A stretch of 64,000 bases of DNA from CAJQPP01 sp963793465. Its GTDB lineage: Bacteria; Planctomycetota; Planctomycetia; Pirellulales; Pirellulaceae. Positions 9,406 to 18,658 of the stretch are shown one piece after another (positions within the stretch are counted from its first letter, which is position 1; every line of letters starts with the position of its first letter). A model generated the notes under the pieces. It made no database searches. It saw only the letters and a program-made list of their open reading frames with translations, and had not been told where the DNA came from. The translations under genes and the position numbers were made by a program. The stretch lies in assembly GCA_963793465.1 (NCBI GenBank), contig CAWCAJ010000007.1:186001-250000 (forward strand), read 5' to 3'.

Positions 9406-10047
9406 ATGACCGATAACGCGGTTCCATGGTATGGCCGGTTGAGCCATTCGTTTTATCGACGGGCAACCGTCGAGGTAGCTCGAGATTTGTTGGGCAAACA
9501 GCTGGTTTCGTTGATCGAGGGTCAAGTGACGGCCGGTTGGATTGTGGAAACCGAAGCCTATCTGCCCGAAGATGATCGCGCTTGCCATGCCTGGCGGGGT
9601 TCCACGCCAGGCAATGCATCCATGTTTGGCCTGGCGGGCCGGGCCTACGTGTATCCGATTCACTCCCGTTGTTGCTTCAACGTGGTCACGCAGTCTGCCG
9701 GACAGGGAACCGCTGTCTTGATTCGCGCCCTGCAACCGACACTGGGAATTGCCACCATGCTGCGACGGCGAAAGGTACATCAACTTCGCGATCTCTGTCG
9801 AGGCCCGGCCCGACTCTGCCAGGCCCTGGGTATCGATCGCCCCTTGGATGGCCATGATCTGACGGCCGGAAATACTTTGTGGATCACGGCCGGCAGTCGT
9901 GGGGCGTCTGGACCCGCCGCACCCGTCATGCTTAACACGGAACGGATTGGTGTGACTTCTGCCAAAGAACTGCCCTTGAGATTTGTGGTCGCCGGCAATC
10001 GTTATGCCAGCGGCCCTCGCCGGTTGAGATCGGCTGCTTGCCGGTGA
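9406..10047 (+). CDS. 3-methyladenine DNA glycosylase (AAG/Mpg family)
   Basis: A 213-residue base-excision repair enzyme that removes alkylated and deaminated purines from DNA. Family elements in order are FYRRATVEVARDLLGKQLV, IVETEAYLPEDDRACHAW, MFGLAGRAYVYPIH, CCFNVVT, GTAVLIRALQP, and GPARLCQALGIDRPLDG. The Glu in VETEAY is the catalytic general base in AAG. I prefer the ATG at 9406 (MTDNAVPWYG), because the conserved core begins about 10 residues later. An in-frame ATG at 9376 would add 10 residues. The gene is divergent from trkH and convergent with the 10053-10562 gene. Confidence 0.93.
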   Translation: MTDNAVPWYGRLSHSFYRRATVEVARDLLGKQLVSLIEGQVTAGWIVETEAYLPEDDRACHAWRGSTPGNASMFGLAGRAYVYPIHSRCCFNVVTQSAGQGTAVLIRALQPTLGIATMLRRRKVHQLRDLCRGPARLCQALGIDRPLDGHDLTAGNTLWITAGSRGASGPAAPVMLNTERIGVTSAKELPLRFVVAGNRYASGPRRLRSAACR

Positions 10048-10052
10048 TCCGC

Positions 10053-10562
10053 TCAGGACGCATCCCCGGCCTGATTCAAGACGCCATCTTTGCGACTCAA
10101 CCACCTTTCGCCGAAATTCGAGGCGATCACGATCAAGCTGGGTGAAAGCACCAGCATGGCCATCAACATCCACTTGGGTATTTGGGGTTGCGTCATGGAA
10201 ATCTGCAGAAAGGTACAAATGCTGATGATCGCCAGAAATATGCCATGTCCCGCTTTGGAAAAGGGCGCTCCCCAGGCCACCAGGAAACCGATCAAGCTGG
10301 ACAGGATGACCGCCAGCACGACCAGCCACACGCACAATTCTGTGGGGAACAACAATTCCGGTTGCGATTCCCAGGCCTGCCGAAATTCGTCCCGATCTTC
10401 TTCGCTTAAAGTCCACAGGCGAAATACATCCGGAAACCGGAGGCGGGCAATCAACATCATGCCCATCAACAGACCGAAGAAGAGCATCACGTAATAAAAG
10501 GCCACGACCAGAAAACTGCGCAGGAAGTGGGCCGGGTCAACATGGGATGGAGTTTCATTCAT
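10053..10562 (-). CDS. Predicted four-helix membrane protein, unknown function
   Basis: A 169-residue integral membrane protein. Hydrophobic segments lie around residues 15-42 (LVVAFYYVMLFFGLLMGMM), 72-96, 103-118 and 130-150. A charged loop at about 50-70 holds SEEDRDEFRQAWESQPE. No recognised domain. It is the last gene of a leftward group with the two lipoproteins at 10572-11177 and 11200-11671 (9-bp and about 22-bp gaps), so the three are probably co-transcribed. The gene was chosen over opposite-strand frames for its membrane-protein composition and tight spacing. Confidence 0.7.
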   Translation of the reverse strand: MNETPSHVDPAHFLRSFLVVAFYYVMLFFGLLMGMMLIARLRFPDVFRLWTLSEEDRDEFRQAWESQPELLFPTELCVWLVVLAVILSSLIGFLVAWGAPFSKAGHGIFLAIISICTFLQISMTQPQIPKWMLMAMLVLSPSLIVIASNFGERWLSRKDGVLNQAGDAS

Positions 10563-10571
10563 CCGCCTATG

Positions 10572-11177
10572 TTACTTCATTGCGCCCGGGTCTGCACCGT
10601 CTGCCACGCTGGCCGATTCCACCCGCTCGAAGACAAACACGGGATGGCAATCCGCCAGCTGTGCGGAGGTGGGGGCTACCATGATCGCCACCCGACCGTT
10701 CTGCTCGAACTGATAGCGGGCCTGGTTGGTTTCTGATCCCCCCTGGGGCAAGGGTTCCGTGGTCTCCACAAAAACGGCGTTATCCTGAACCTTGACGGTT
10801 CGCCAGGTGCCACGGGTGCTATCCCTCAACAACTGGCCGGCAGTTTGAATCTGAATGTCCAATGTCATTTCGCCGTTGGCACCAAAGTCCGCACCGATCT
10901 CGGTTGTCTGAAAGGTCTTGGCGATGTTTGCCAACATCTCCCGCTGCACCGGATCACTGATGGCATTCAGCTTTTTCTGCAGCAGTTCCTGATTCAAACT
11001 CGCTTTTCCGTACCAGGCTCCCACCAGTCGCTGGTCGGTATTCAGACTGGCGGAACTGTCGTCTTTGGCAGCATCCTTGGCTGGGTTATCCGCCGATTTT
11101 CCACATCCCCAGCTAAACAACGTCGAAGTGGCCAAGACGCCTACCAGGAACAGGCCGGGAAAAGATCTCACATCCAT
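10572..11177 (-). CDS. Predicted lipoprotein, unknown function
   Basis: A 201-residue exported protein with signal peptide MDVRSFPGLFLVGVLATST and a lipobox ending FSWGC (Cys25). A low-complexity linker SADNPAKDAAKDDSSAS follows, then a domain starting LVGAWYGKASLNQELLQKKL. The LVGAWYG opening resembles lipocalin-like 'residual-activity' domains that report a fitted value in many planctomycete lipoproteins, but this is only an impression. The neighbouring gene at 11200-11671 is also a lipoprotein with a similar G-x-W opening (GRWDM), so the two may be distant paralogues in one operon. Confidence 0.75.
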   Translation of the reverse strand: MDVRSFPGLFLVGVLATSTLFSWGCGKSADNPAKDAAKDDSSASLNTDQRLVGAWYGKASLNQELLQKKLNAISDPVQREMLANIAKTFQTTEIGADFGANGEMTLDIQIQTAGQLLRDSTRGTWRTVKVQDNAVFVETTEPLPQGGSETNQARYQFEQNGRVAIMVAPTSAQLADCHPVFVFERVESASVADGADPGAMK

Positions 11178-11199
11178 GCGAACGACTCCAAAAAAATGA

Positions 11200-11671
11200 C
11201 TACTGGTTGCGGCGAAACCTCAACTCCATCTCAAGGACCGCAATGTTGGGGGGTACCAATTGAATGGTGTGATCATCGATGAATGTCACCGTGGTTTCGG
11301 TGATTTCATCAAACAGATCGCATCTCAATTTAGCAACCTGGCGTTTTTTGTCCCATGACAATACGGACCATTTCCCTACTTTGGGCTTACCGGTGGAAGC
11401 CATGGGGAAATCCGTGTAGGTCTCCAACCGTCCATTGGTGTGAAATACCAGCGACATGCTGCCAGTCGCTTGACCATCCGCGACGGAATCGAACAGGTTC
11501 TCCGCCTGTTCACTGGCCTGTTGCGCGGCATCATCCGGACGAACTTGCTGCGCGTCGATAATCGCTTCCGGAGGCAACATGTCCCAACGGCCCTTCAGTT
11601 TGCTGAGCAACTTCGCTGCGGCAGCCGCTGCAAATGACCAGGCACAGCAATATGAGGCAGCCAAACGGCAT
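11200..11671 (-). CDS. Predicted lipoprotein split by a +1 frame change
   Basis: The body lies in one frame (11200 to about 11595) and contains WDMLPPEAIIDAQQVRPDD, a DFPMASTGKPKVGKWSVLSW segment and the C-terminus ELRFRRNQ. In that frame there is no ATG upstream, only a TTG at 11664. In the next frame, starting at the ATG at 11671, is a textbook lipoprotein signal, MPFGCLILLCLVICSGCRSE, with a lipobox (VICSGC), which then runs to a stop. Removing one G from the GGG run near 11591-11593 joins the two as SEVAQQTEGRWDMLPPEAI and gives a 156-residue lipoprotein. A sequencing insertion or a real frameshift are both possible. Function unknown. Confidence 0.6.
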
Positions 11672-11840
11672 TAATGAGGACAGGGAAGTTTTTGGCAACA
11701 TGGCAGCACGCCAGCAGAGCGACGAATTCTGGCAAAGTTTAACAGTTGTAGCGATTTTACTGATTGTAGGGAGATGGCCTTCCGATACTCAATGGAGAAA
11801 ACCCATAGCATTACCCCACAACAATCAGGGAAACAGTTTG

Positions 11841-12599
11841 ATGTTCCGTATATTGTCAATCACGATCACTCTGGCGACGATTCTCTCGATGTCAGGCTGT
11901 GTCTTGGGCCCATGTGGCGGCGGCGGCAATTGCAATGATTGCGATGGACTGGCGCAAAACCATCTGCATTGCACTCCCGGTGATTCATTTCGGGCTTGGC
12001 GACGCAGCTTGACCTGTTCGGCCGGATGTGGGGAAACCTATTACGACGAATGGTATTCGACGCCTCCGGATTGTGTGGACCCTTGTCCGCAAATGGCCTG
12101 TGCCGGCGGTTGTGGTGGAGCCTGCGGAGGCGGGTGCCATGATTGTGGCTGCAGTGACGGTTGCGGAGGCGCCTGCGGTGGCGGTGGCGTGGGCTGTGGC
12201 ATCCGTCCGCTGCGTGCGGTTACCCGTTTGGTAACCGGGCTTTACGGCAAACGATTCTGCGGAGCCTGTGGTTACAATTTTGACGATTGTTGCTGTGGCG
12301 GTTCCGATGCCGGTTACATCGAGATGGGCGAATTGCCGACCGGTGAGTACATGGACGGCGGTTATATCGAGGGTGGGCCCATGATGGACGGTGGTTTTTC
12401 GTCTGCTCCGAAACGCGGCACTCCCATGCAGCGTCAGGTGCGGCGTTCGCCCGCCTACGAACAGGCCATGGCTCGTCAACAGTCGCCCCGCCCTCAAACC
12501 CATGGAACGCCCGAACGCGTTGTCTATCCCGAAGATCCCAACAGCAACCTGTACCGTCAGGCGAGTCGCTTGCCACAACGGGCTCCGACGTTGCGATGA
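11841..12599 (+). CDS. Cysteine/glycine-rich lipoprotein
   Basis: A 252-residue predicted lipoprotein. The start ATG at 11841 follows an AGGGA at 11827-11831 and gives the signal MFRILSITITLATILSMSGC, with Cys20 as lipid anchor. Residues 20-160 hold all 23 cysteines, many in CGG/CGGAC/GC repeats (for example CAGGCGGACGGGCHDCGC). Later come GYIEMGELPTGEYMDGGY and a Gln/Arg/Pro-rich tail with YEQAMARQQSPRPQ. No catalytic domain. The cysteine spacing could bind metal or form disulfide cross-links at the cell surface, but this is inference. An upstream in-frame extension to 11634 has no coding character and was rejected. It ends before a 17-bp tandem repeat and a terminator. Confidence 0.75.
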   Translation: MFRILSITITLATILSMSGCVLGPCGGGGNCNDCDGLAQNHLHCTPGDSFRAWRRSLTCSAGCGETYYDEWYSTPPDCVDPCPQMACAGGCGGACGGGCHDCGCSDGCGGACGGGGVGCGIRPLRAVTRLVTGLYGKRFCGACGYNFDDCCCGGSDAGYIEMGELPTGEYMDGGYIEGGPMMDGGFSSAPKRGTPMQRQVRRSPAYEQAMARQQSPRPQTHGTPERVVYPEDPNSNLYRQASRLPQRAPTLR

Positions 12600-12624
12600 T
12601 CGCGCTGCCCCACTGACCTGTTCC

Positions 12625-12692
12625 CTGAACCGTTTTCTCACCTGAACCGTTTTCTCACCTGAACCGTTTTCTCACCTGTACCGTTTTCTCAC
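12625..12692. repeat. Four tandem copies of a 17-bp unit
   Basis: The unit CTGAACCGTTTTCTCAC occurs at 12625, 12642, 12659 and 12676. The first three copies are identical and the fourth has one A-to-T change (CTGTACCG). It lies 25 bp after the stop of the Cys/Gly-rich lipoprotein and ends 7 bp before a terminator hairpin. No ORF uses it. Replication slippage explains its origin, and copy number is likely to vary between strains. Confidence 0.95.
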
Positions 12693-12699
12693 CAAGCTC

Positions 12700-12728
12700 G
12701 GCCACGCATGCTGCAGGCGTGGCCTTTT
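12700..12728 (+). terminator. Rho-independent terminator
   Basis: Perfect 8-bp stem GGCCACGC / GCGTGGCC with a 9-nt loop, followed directly by TTTT and TGTGT on the plus strand. It would end transcription of the Cys/Gly-rich lipoprotein gene. The minus-strand side lacks a T-tract, so it is probably one-directional. The convergent HIT gene ends at 12759. Confidence 0.85.
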
Positions 12729-12758
12729 GTGTCTCCCGAGTCTCAAGTGAGCAGGGAC

Positions 12759-13112
12759 CTAACCGGGTGGCCATTGTAATTCACGCCCGGCCAGTACATG
12801 GAAGTGCAAGTGGTGTACGGTTTGACCAGCGGATTCACCACAATTGCAAATCAGTCGATACCCATCCTGAATTCCCAGTTCACGAGTCAGGGACTGGATC
12901 GCCATCAACAGATGTCCGGCCAGGGCCTGATCTTCCGGGGTCAACTCATCCAGGTTGCGAACCGGTTTCTTGGGAATCACCAGGATGTGGGTAGGGGCCT
13001 GCGGAGCGATATCCCGGAACGCCAGGCAGTGTGGGTCTTCATAGACAATGTCGGCTGGAATTTCGCGGTCGATGATGCGACTGAAAATCGTCTTTTCCGG
13101 TTCTGTCACCAT
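12759..13112 (-). CDS. HIT-family nucleotide-binding hydrolase (HinT-like)
   Basis: A 117-residue histidine-triad protein of the HinT branch, a cytoplasmic purine nucleoside phosphoramidase. Family elements are FSRIIDREIPADIVYEDP at the N-terminus, FRDIAPQAPTHILVIPKKP in the middle, and the catalytic triad VHHLHFHVLAGR near the C-terminus (His-x-His-x-His). Its length and ends match intact HinT proteins. It is 37 bp downstream of the LysM/YkuD gene on the same strand and may be co-transcribed with it. A functional link is not obvious. Confidence 0.95.
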   Translation of the reverse strand: MVTEPEKTIFSRIIDREIPADIVYEDPHCLAFRDIAPQAPTHILVIPKKPVRNLDELTPEDQALAGHLLMAIQSLTRELGIQDGYRLICNCGESAGQTVHHLHFHVLAGRELQWPPG

Positions 13113-13149
13113 TCTCTTCCCCAGTTGCAGTTGGCGGTTAGCTGGGTGG

Positions 13150-14565
13150 CTATCTGCGGATCGTCACCTGCGATCCGCTGGAAAGGATGCCGAACACGTC
13201 CTGGGCATCGCGACTGCTAAGACGAATCGACCCGCGTTGGTCCTGTTGACCGGGCAGTGGATTGGATTCGTGAATCGCCAGGCTGTCATTCAGCCCAATC
13301 CAGAATTTTCCATAGGGGTTGTTGACCGCGGCAGCGGCAATGCGTTGACCGTCTTGGCCGGTATATTCCTTGCCCGGCAGTTTTTGCTCCACCAGGAAGC
13401 TTCCATGCTCAATACCGGGGCCATCCTGCCCCAGTTCAATCTGGAATCTCCCGGCATACATGCCTTTCAAAAACAGGGTCAATTCCTGAGCTTCCAGGTT
13501 GACCACCGCGTTGAAGGGCCCTGCGATCGCTTTCAATTCGGTCCCGGGTACCAGTTGGCTGGGGTCACCGATCTTGCTGCGATTTACATTGTAGATCAAT
13601 TCCGCTGGGACATTCCAGGCAGCCGCAATCGAATCCAGTGTGTCATTTTGCTGAACAATGTACGGGCTGCTAAGCAACAGGTGCTCGGTAGAATAGATCA
13701 CCTTGCCGGCCAAGGCATCCAACCAATCTTGTAGTTGCAGGCGTTGGTCCTGAGGCAGGTTCTGTTCGTAGTGCAGGGAGAGTTTTTGCAATGCCTGCAA
13801 GGGTTGACCGGAATTGGCCAGTTCACTGATTCCCTGCCAGTCGATCGTGGTGGGATGCAGATTCGGTGGCTCAGTGGTGGTGCGATTTGGAATCGAACGA
13901 AATTCCTCCGACATTTCATCGAATGTGTTTTTATCGGCCACCTTTTCCTGCACCCTTTGACCAGAGCCGGGAAAGCCTTCCGAATCTGGTTTGGGGACGA
14001 CCGGCGTCATCTTCGTGGAAGGGTTGGGATTGAAGGCCCCTCCGTTGCTACTGATGCCCGCGTGGCCATTGGGGATTGGCTGAGCGTTGGATAGCGGTGG
14101 GGAGGTGGAGCTCTCCGGCGCCAGGGCTGGCGGCGTCATGGGTGTGGCAAATGGCTCCTCGGTCGTGTTGCCCGGTCCAGTTCCCCAAGGGGCGGGAGAC
14201 TCAAAATTCCCTCCCGCCAGGGCCTCAGGGTCCCGGACTTGACCCCTTGGGAGCTCGGGAACGGTTTTCGGATCGCCGACCAGCGGGGGTGGATTCAAGG
14301 CAGGCATCTTGGGGAGAGTCGCAGAGCCAGAATCCTCAGGTAGTGGGGGCAGTTTCGGTGCCTGCTGAAAAGAGCTGTCGTCCAACCCCGGTAAACCGGA
14401 CATGGCCAGTGCGGCATCACCGGTCCGCGGCCCGACGCCGATATCGAGTGTTTCCGTATCATTGTTCGCCTCAACAGACGGATCGGGTGTCGCAATCACC
14501 TGATAAGCTCCGTACGACACGCCCATCAGCATGACGATCACAAACAGGTTTTTGACTGAATTCAT
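13150..14565 (-). CDS. LysM plus L,D-transpeptidase-like protein with catalytic Cys replaced by Ser
   Basis: A 471-residue envelope protein. The ATG at 14565 gives MNSVKNLFVIVMLMGVSY, an N-terminal membrane anchor or signal. An upstream extension to 14631 lacks coding character. Residues about 60-260 are Pro/Ser/Thr-rich and disordered. A LysM domain lies at about 302-340 (DTLDSIAAAWNVPAELIYNV), and the last 125 residues are a YkuD fold, which normally cross-links peptidoglycan stems. In active YkuD enzymes the motif is S/T-x-GC-hydrophobic-R. Here it reads QRGSIRLSSRDAQDVFG, with Ser446 (codon TCG at 13228-13230) in place of Cys; the upstream His is retained in AIHESNP. So it may be a non-catalytic peptidoglycan-binding protein or use Ser. 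Confidence 0.85.
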   Translation of the reverse strand: MNSVKNLFVIVMLMGVSYGAYQVIATPDPSVEANNDTETLDIGVGPRTGDAALAMSGLPGLDDSSFQQAPKLPPLPEDSGSATLPKMPALNPPPLVGDPKTVPELPRGQVRDPEALAGGNFESPAPWGTGPGNTTEEPFATPMTPPALAPESSTSPPLSNAQPIPNGHAGISSNGGAFNPNPSTKMTPVVPKPDSEGFPGSGQRVQEKVADKNTFDEMSEEFRSIPNRTTTEPPNLHPTTIDWQGISELANSGQPLQALQKLSLHYEQNLPQDQRLQLQDWLDALAGKVIYSTEHLLLSSPYIVQQNDTLDSIAAAWNVPAELIYNVNRSKIGDPSQLVPGTELKAIAGPFNAVVNLEAQELTLFLKGMYAGRFQIELGQDGPGIEHGSFLVEQKLPGKEYTGQDGQRIAAAAVNNPYGKFWIGLNDSLAIHESNPLPGQQDQRGSIRLSSRDAQDVFGILSSGSQVTIRR

Positions 14566-14686
14566 AACAGTTCTCCAGACGGTCGGATGGACACAGGTGC
14601 AAGTGGCACCGACGTGTCGCCTGTGCGGCATTCATTGTGCAGGATGAATGGGCAAAACTACGGTCCACGAAAAAGAAACACACTAT

Positions 14687-14728
14687 CGGTTGCTCGCAGG
14701 ACAACGTCGGCTGCTCGCAGGACAACGT
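14687..14728. repeat. Two tandem copies of a 21-bp unit
   Basis: The unit CGGTTGCTCGCAGGACAACGT at 14687-14707 is followed immediately by CGGCTGCTCGCAGGACAACGT at 14708-14728, one mismatch. It lies upstream of the leftward LysM/YkuD-like gene and downstream of the rarA stop, in a gap of about 265 bp that otherwise holds nothing I can name. It could be part of the YkuD-gene promoter region or a neutral slippage duplication. Confidence 0.9.
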
Positions 14729-14830
14729 TGGCGATAGCGAAGGGCGGGATCCTAGAAAGATCACGAAACAGTGGCCAGATCAATCGCTTTTTTCTCAAGT
14801 CCGGCGACCGACTTGCCGACAGAGCGTTGC

Positions 14831-16166
14831 TCAGCGAACCGCATCGGGGTCATCGATCGAGCGGCCAGCCCGCAATTTTTGGCGAATGTCCTGGAGTCGT
14901 GTTGCCAGGACCTGTTCGAAACCGCGATCCACCGGTTGGTAGTAAATTCGTTCGACTCCCAGATAGTCCTGAGCGGCCACCCCATCTTCCGCTTCGTGAG
15001 AATACTGATACCCCTGACCGTGACCCAATTCCTGTTTGGCGGCTGAGTAGTGACTGTCCCTTAAATGTCGAGGGACGGGCAACACGCGACCTTCCCGGAT
15101 ATCCTGCCGGGCGGCGCCGATCGCCAGGGTGGACGCATTGGATTTCGGCGCAAGCCAGGTAGGTTACGGTTTGCGACAGCGTCAGCTGGCACTCTGGCAA
15201 TCCGATAAACTCGCAAGCCTGCATGCAACTGACCGCCAAAGGCAAAGCCCGGGGATCCGCGTTACCGATATCTTCGCTGGCCAGAATCACCAGCCTGCGG
15301 CAAAGAAACCGCACCTGTTCACCACTTTCCAACATCCGCGCCAGCCAATAGATCCCGGCGTCCGGGTCGCTTCCCCGAATGCTCTTGATCAATGCACTGA
15401 TGGTGTCGTAATGGGTATCGTCGTCCTGCAGCAGCGAACGGCAGGCCAGAGAATGGGCCAATACCTCGGTTGTCAGGTGCAGGGGTGATTCGTTACCCAG
15501 CACGGCCGTCTCCAGCATTCCCAATGCCCGGCGAGCGTCCCCATCGCAAATCCTGGCGATCGTCTGCAGGGCATCAGCGGTGGCCGTTACCCGGGTCTGG
15601 CCCAGCCCATTATCGCTGTCGGCAATCGCCCGTTGCAACAAATTCACGATATCATCCTGCTCCAGGGGTTCGAATTGAAACACCTGGCTGCGGCTGACCA
15701 AAGCGGCGTTGATCGCGAAATAGGGGTTGGCCGTGGTGGCGCCCACCAAGCTGACAATACCCTGTTCCACATCCGACATCACGGCATCCTGCTGGGCCTT
15801 GTTAAAGCGATGAATCTCGTCAATGAACAATAACGTGGCCGGTCCGCCGGCGGCCAGCTCGTCACGGGCCCGTTCCAGCACGCCACGTAGCTCCTTGACT
15901 CCGTGCAGCACCGCGTTGACTTCGCAGAATGTGCGCTGCGTCGCGGAAGCCAGAATTCGGGCCAACGTGGTTTTACCGGTGCCCGGTGGACCGTAGAGAA
16001 TGATCGATCCCAGCCGATCTGCCCGGATCAGCCGACGCAACAACCCGTCCGGACCGAGAACGTGCTGCTGGCCCACAAATGCATCCAGGCTGTGGGGCCG
16101 CATGCGAGCCGCCAGTGGCTGGGCGGCCTTGAGCGCTTGTTGTTCTGCCTTTTCGAAAAGTGACAT
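14831..16166 (-). CDS. rarA: Replication-associated recombination ATPase RarA/MgsA, frame change near C-terminus
   Basis: An AAA+ ATPase that acts at stalled replication forks. From 16166 the N-terminus carries RPHSLDAFVGQQHVLGPDG, Walker A GPPGTGKTT, Walker B LLFIDEIHRF and the sensor GATTANPYF. Sequence follows the family as far as QTVTYLACA (about 15150), then the frame runs off into Arg/Gly-rich nonsense. The expected continuation PKSNASTLAIGAARQDI is present in the adjacent frame, followed by VLPVPRHLRDSHYSAAKQ and a normal end at 14831. Adding CC at the GCCG near 15143-15146 restores CAPKSNA and a 445-residue protein. The indel is probably a sequence error, or else a true C-terminal lesion. 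Confidence 0.85.
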
Positions 16167-16390
16167 GACGACAATTTAGGTCAACTTGACAAGTCACTCA
16201 ACGGGCCCGGCGAGCCCGCATTCAACTGTTCCGGCCGTTATCGTGGCCGCCGTCAGCAGTGGCAGTCAGCTTATTCGGGAAAATCGGTCGGGGGCACACG
16301 GTGCGGCCGCGTCCTACCCGCGGGGCCCTGATTTGCGGATCCCGGCCAGATAACCGGGCCCGCACACATGGACCCGCGGTCGATTGACCG

Positions 16391-17068
16391 CTAACCGGCC
16401 ACCAGGAACATCGCCAGCATGGAAAGCCACACGATGTCCAGAAAATGCCAATACGCGGCGCAATGCTCGACGGCATAATTCCGTTCATGGTCGTAGCGAC
16501 CGCGGTAACCCTGAACAATCACCCAGCCCAGAAAGACCAGGCCTCCCACGACATGCAAGGCGTGCAGGAAGGCCATCGTAAAACAGATACCAAACACCTT
16601 GGTGGATCCATCCCGGGCCGCAAAATGCTCAACCCACAATTCATGCATCCCCGAAGACTGAATGGCCAGAAAAGCAACTGCGGCCACCCAGGCGGCCAGC
16701 AACCAGCGTCGAAATGCCGTCTGATACTCACGCCGAATGCACCAGACCGCCCGCTGCAGGAAACCGCTGATTCCTACCAAAGCGATGGTGCTGACCCAAA
16801 ACGAAGTGGGTAATTTCAAGGCCAGGTATTCGCGGGAGATCGGCTGAAAGGACTGGGATCGGATGACCCCATAACTGACCAGGCCGGCGCAGAAGAAGAC
16901 CGCCAGTGACGCCAAAAAAAGGTAGAAAATCAACTTGGCTCGATAGACATCACCCCGCGAAGCGATCAGTTTGATCGACGTGTTAATCGGGGGAGGATTA
17001 CCCAGTCGTGTGCGAGTTGCCCCGACAGTGGGTAGCCTGCCCTCAAATTCTTGTTCAGAGCCAGACAT
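16391..17068 (-). CDS. Cytochrome c oxidase subunit III, second copy
   Basis: A 225-residue membrane protein of the heme-copper oxidase subunit III family with about six membrane segments. Hallmarks are the FLHALHVVGGLVFLGWV helix and the terminal VEHCAAYWHFLDIVWLSML, the CoxC/CtaE signature. It is shorter than the other subunit III in this operon (17578-18609) and clearly distinct in sequence. Its start overlaps the end of the subunit IV gene by 14 nt, so it is the last gene of the act-cox operon. It may be an alternative or additional subunit of the caa3 oxidase. The role of two subunit IIIs is not known here. Confidence 0.88.
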   Translation of the reverse strand: MSGSEQEFEGRLPTVGATRTRLGNPPPINTSIKLIASRGDVYRAKLIFYLFLASLAVFFCAGLVSYGVIRSQSFQPISREYLALKLPTSFWVSTIALVGISGFLQRAVWCIRREYQTAFRRWLLAAWVAAVAFLAIQSSGMHELWVEHFAARDGSTKVFGICFTMAFLHALHVVGGLVFLGWVIVQGYRGRYDHERNYAVEHCAAYWHFLDIVWLSMLAMFLVAG

Positions 17069-17522
17069 CTTGCGTTGCGATCATCGAGGGTTGAGTGACC
17101 CCCTCTGCCAGTGACGCCGCAGGCATCGGTTGGCTGAAACCCACTTCGGAACCAGGAGGCCCGGTGCGTGGAATACGGGGATCGGGTTGTTTGTCCTGCG
17201 GGAAGCTGTCGATGTTCTCGCGATAGGACCCGGTGTCCATTAGAGTGAAACCGATAAACAGCGACACGAAAAACAGGGAAGAGAAAAAAGCCACCACATT
17301 GAAGCCCTTTTCCCAGAACATGTGCATGAAAAACAGGCAAACCAGGGAGGCTTTCAAGGTGGCAATGCCCATGGCCACCCAGATATCCAGCGCTCCCAAG
17401 GGTAGATCGTTCAGAACCACGGTCAGGATTGTCAGCGCGACCAGAGTAAAGAACACAGCCAGCAACAATTTTACGGGCACCGGGTGGGCAAATCCATCGT
17501 GGTCGTGATGGGCTTCAGTCAT
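17055..17522 (-). CDS. Cytochrome c oxidase subunit IV (prokaryotic type)
   Basis: A 155-residue protein. Three hydrophobic segments lie within residues 15-95 (KLLLAVFFTLVALTILTVVL, IWVAMGIATLKASLVCLFFM and VVAFFSSLFFVSLFIGFTL), with the typical KASLVCLFFMHMFWE motif of bacterial subunit IV/CtaF. The His-rich start MTEAHHDHDG and a 60-residue Pro-rich hydrophilic tail extend beyond the family core. This small subunit helps stabilise subunit I and the Cu-B site in caa3 oxidases. It lies between the two subunit III genes. Confidence 0.85.
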   Translation of the reverse strand: MTEAHHDHDGFAHPVPVKLLLAVFFTLVALTILTVVLNDLPLGALDIWVAMGIATLKASLVCLFFMHMFWEKGFNVVAFFSSLFFVSLFIGFTLMDTGSYRENIDSFPQDKQPDPRIPRTGPPGSEVGFSQPMPAASLAEGVTQPSMIATQDVWL

Positions 17523-17577
17523 GGAAATATCTCCGGGTCAGGACACGCCGTCCCACCAAAGGATCTGTGAATTGGGA

Positions 17578-18609
<1,032 letters not shown>

Positions 18610-18658
18610 TGAGGGTTATGGATGCTTGGAAATCACGGCACGGATCCGTGGGGCGTGA

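Noticed and set aside
11634..11840. N-terminal extension of the Cys/Gly-rich lipoprotein to 11634
   Set aside because: The extension is not signal-like and overlaps the upstream lipoprotein on the other strand. The ATG at 11841 opens a proper lipoprotein signal with a ribosome site.
14566..14631. N-terminal extension of the YkuD-like protein
   Set aside because: The ATG at 14565 opens the membrane segment; the 22 extra residues (Cys/His/Arg-rich) look non-coding.
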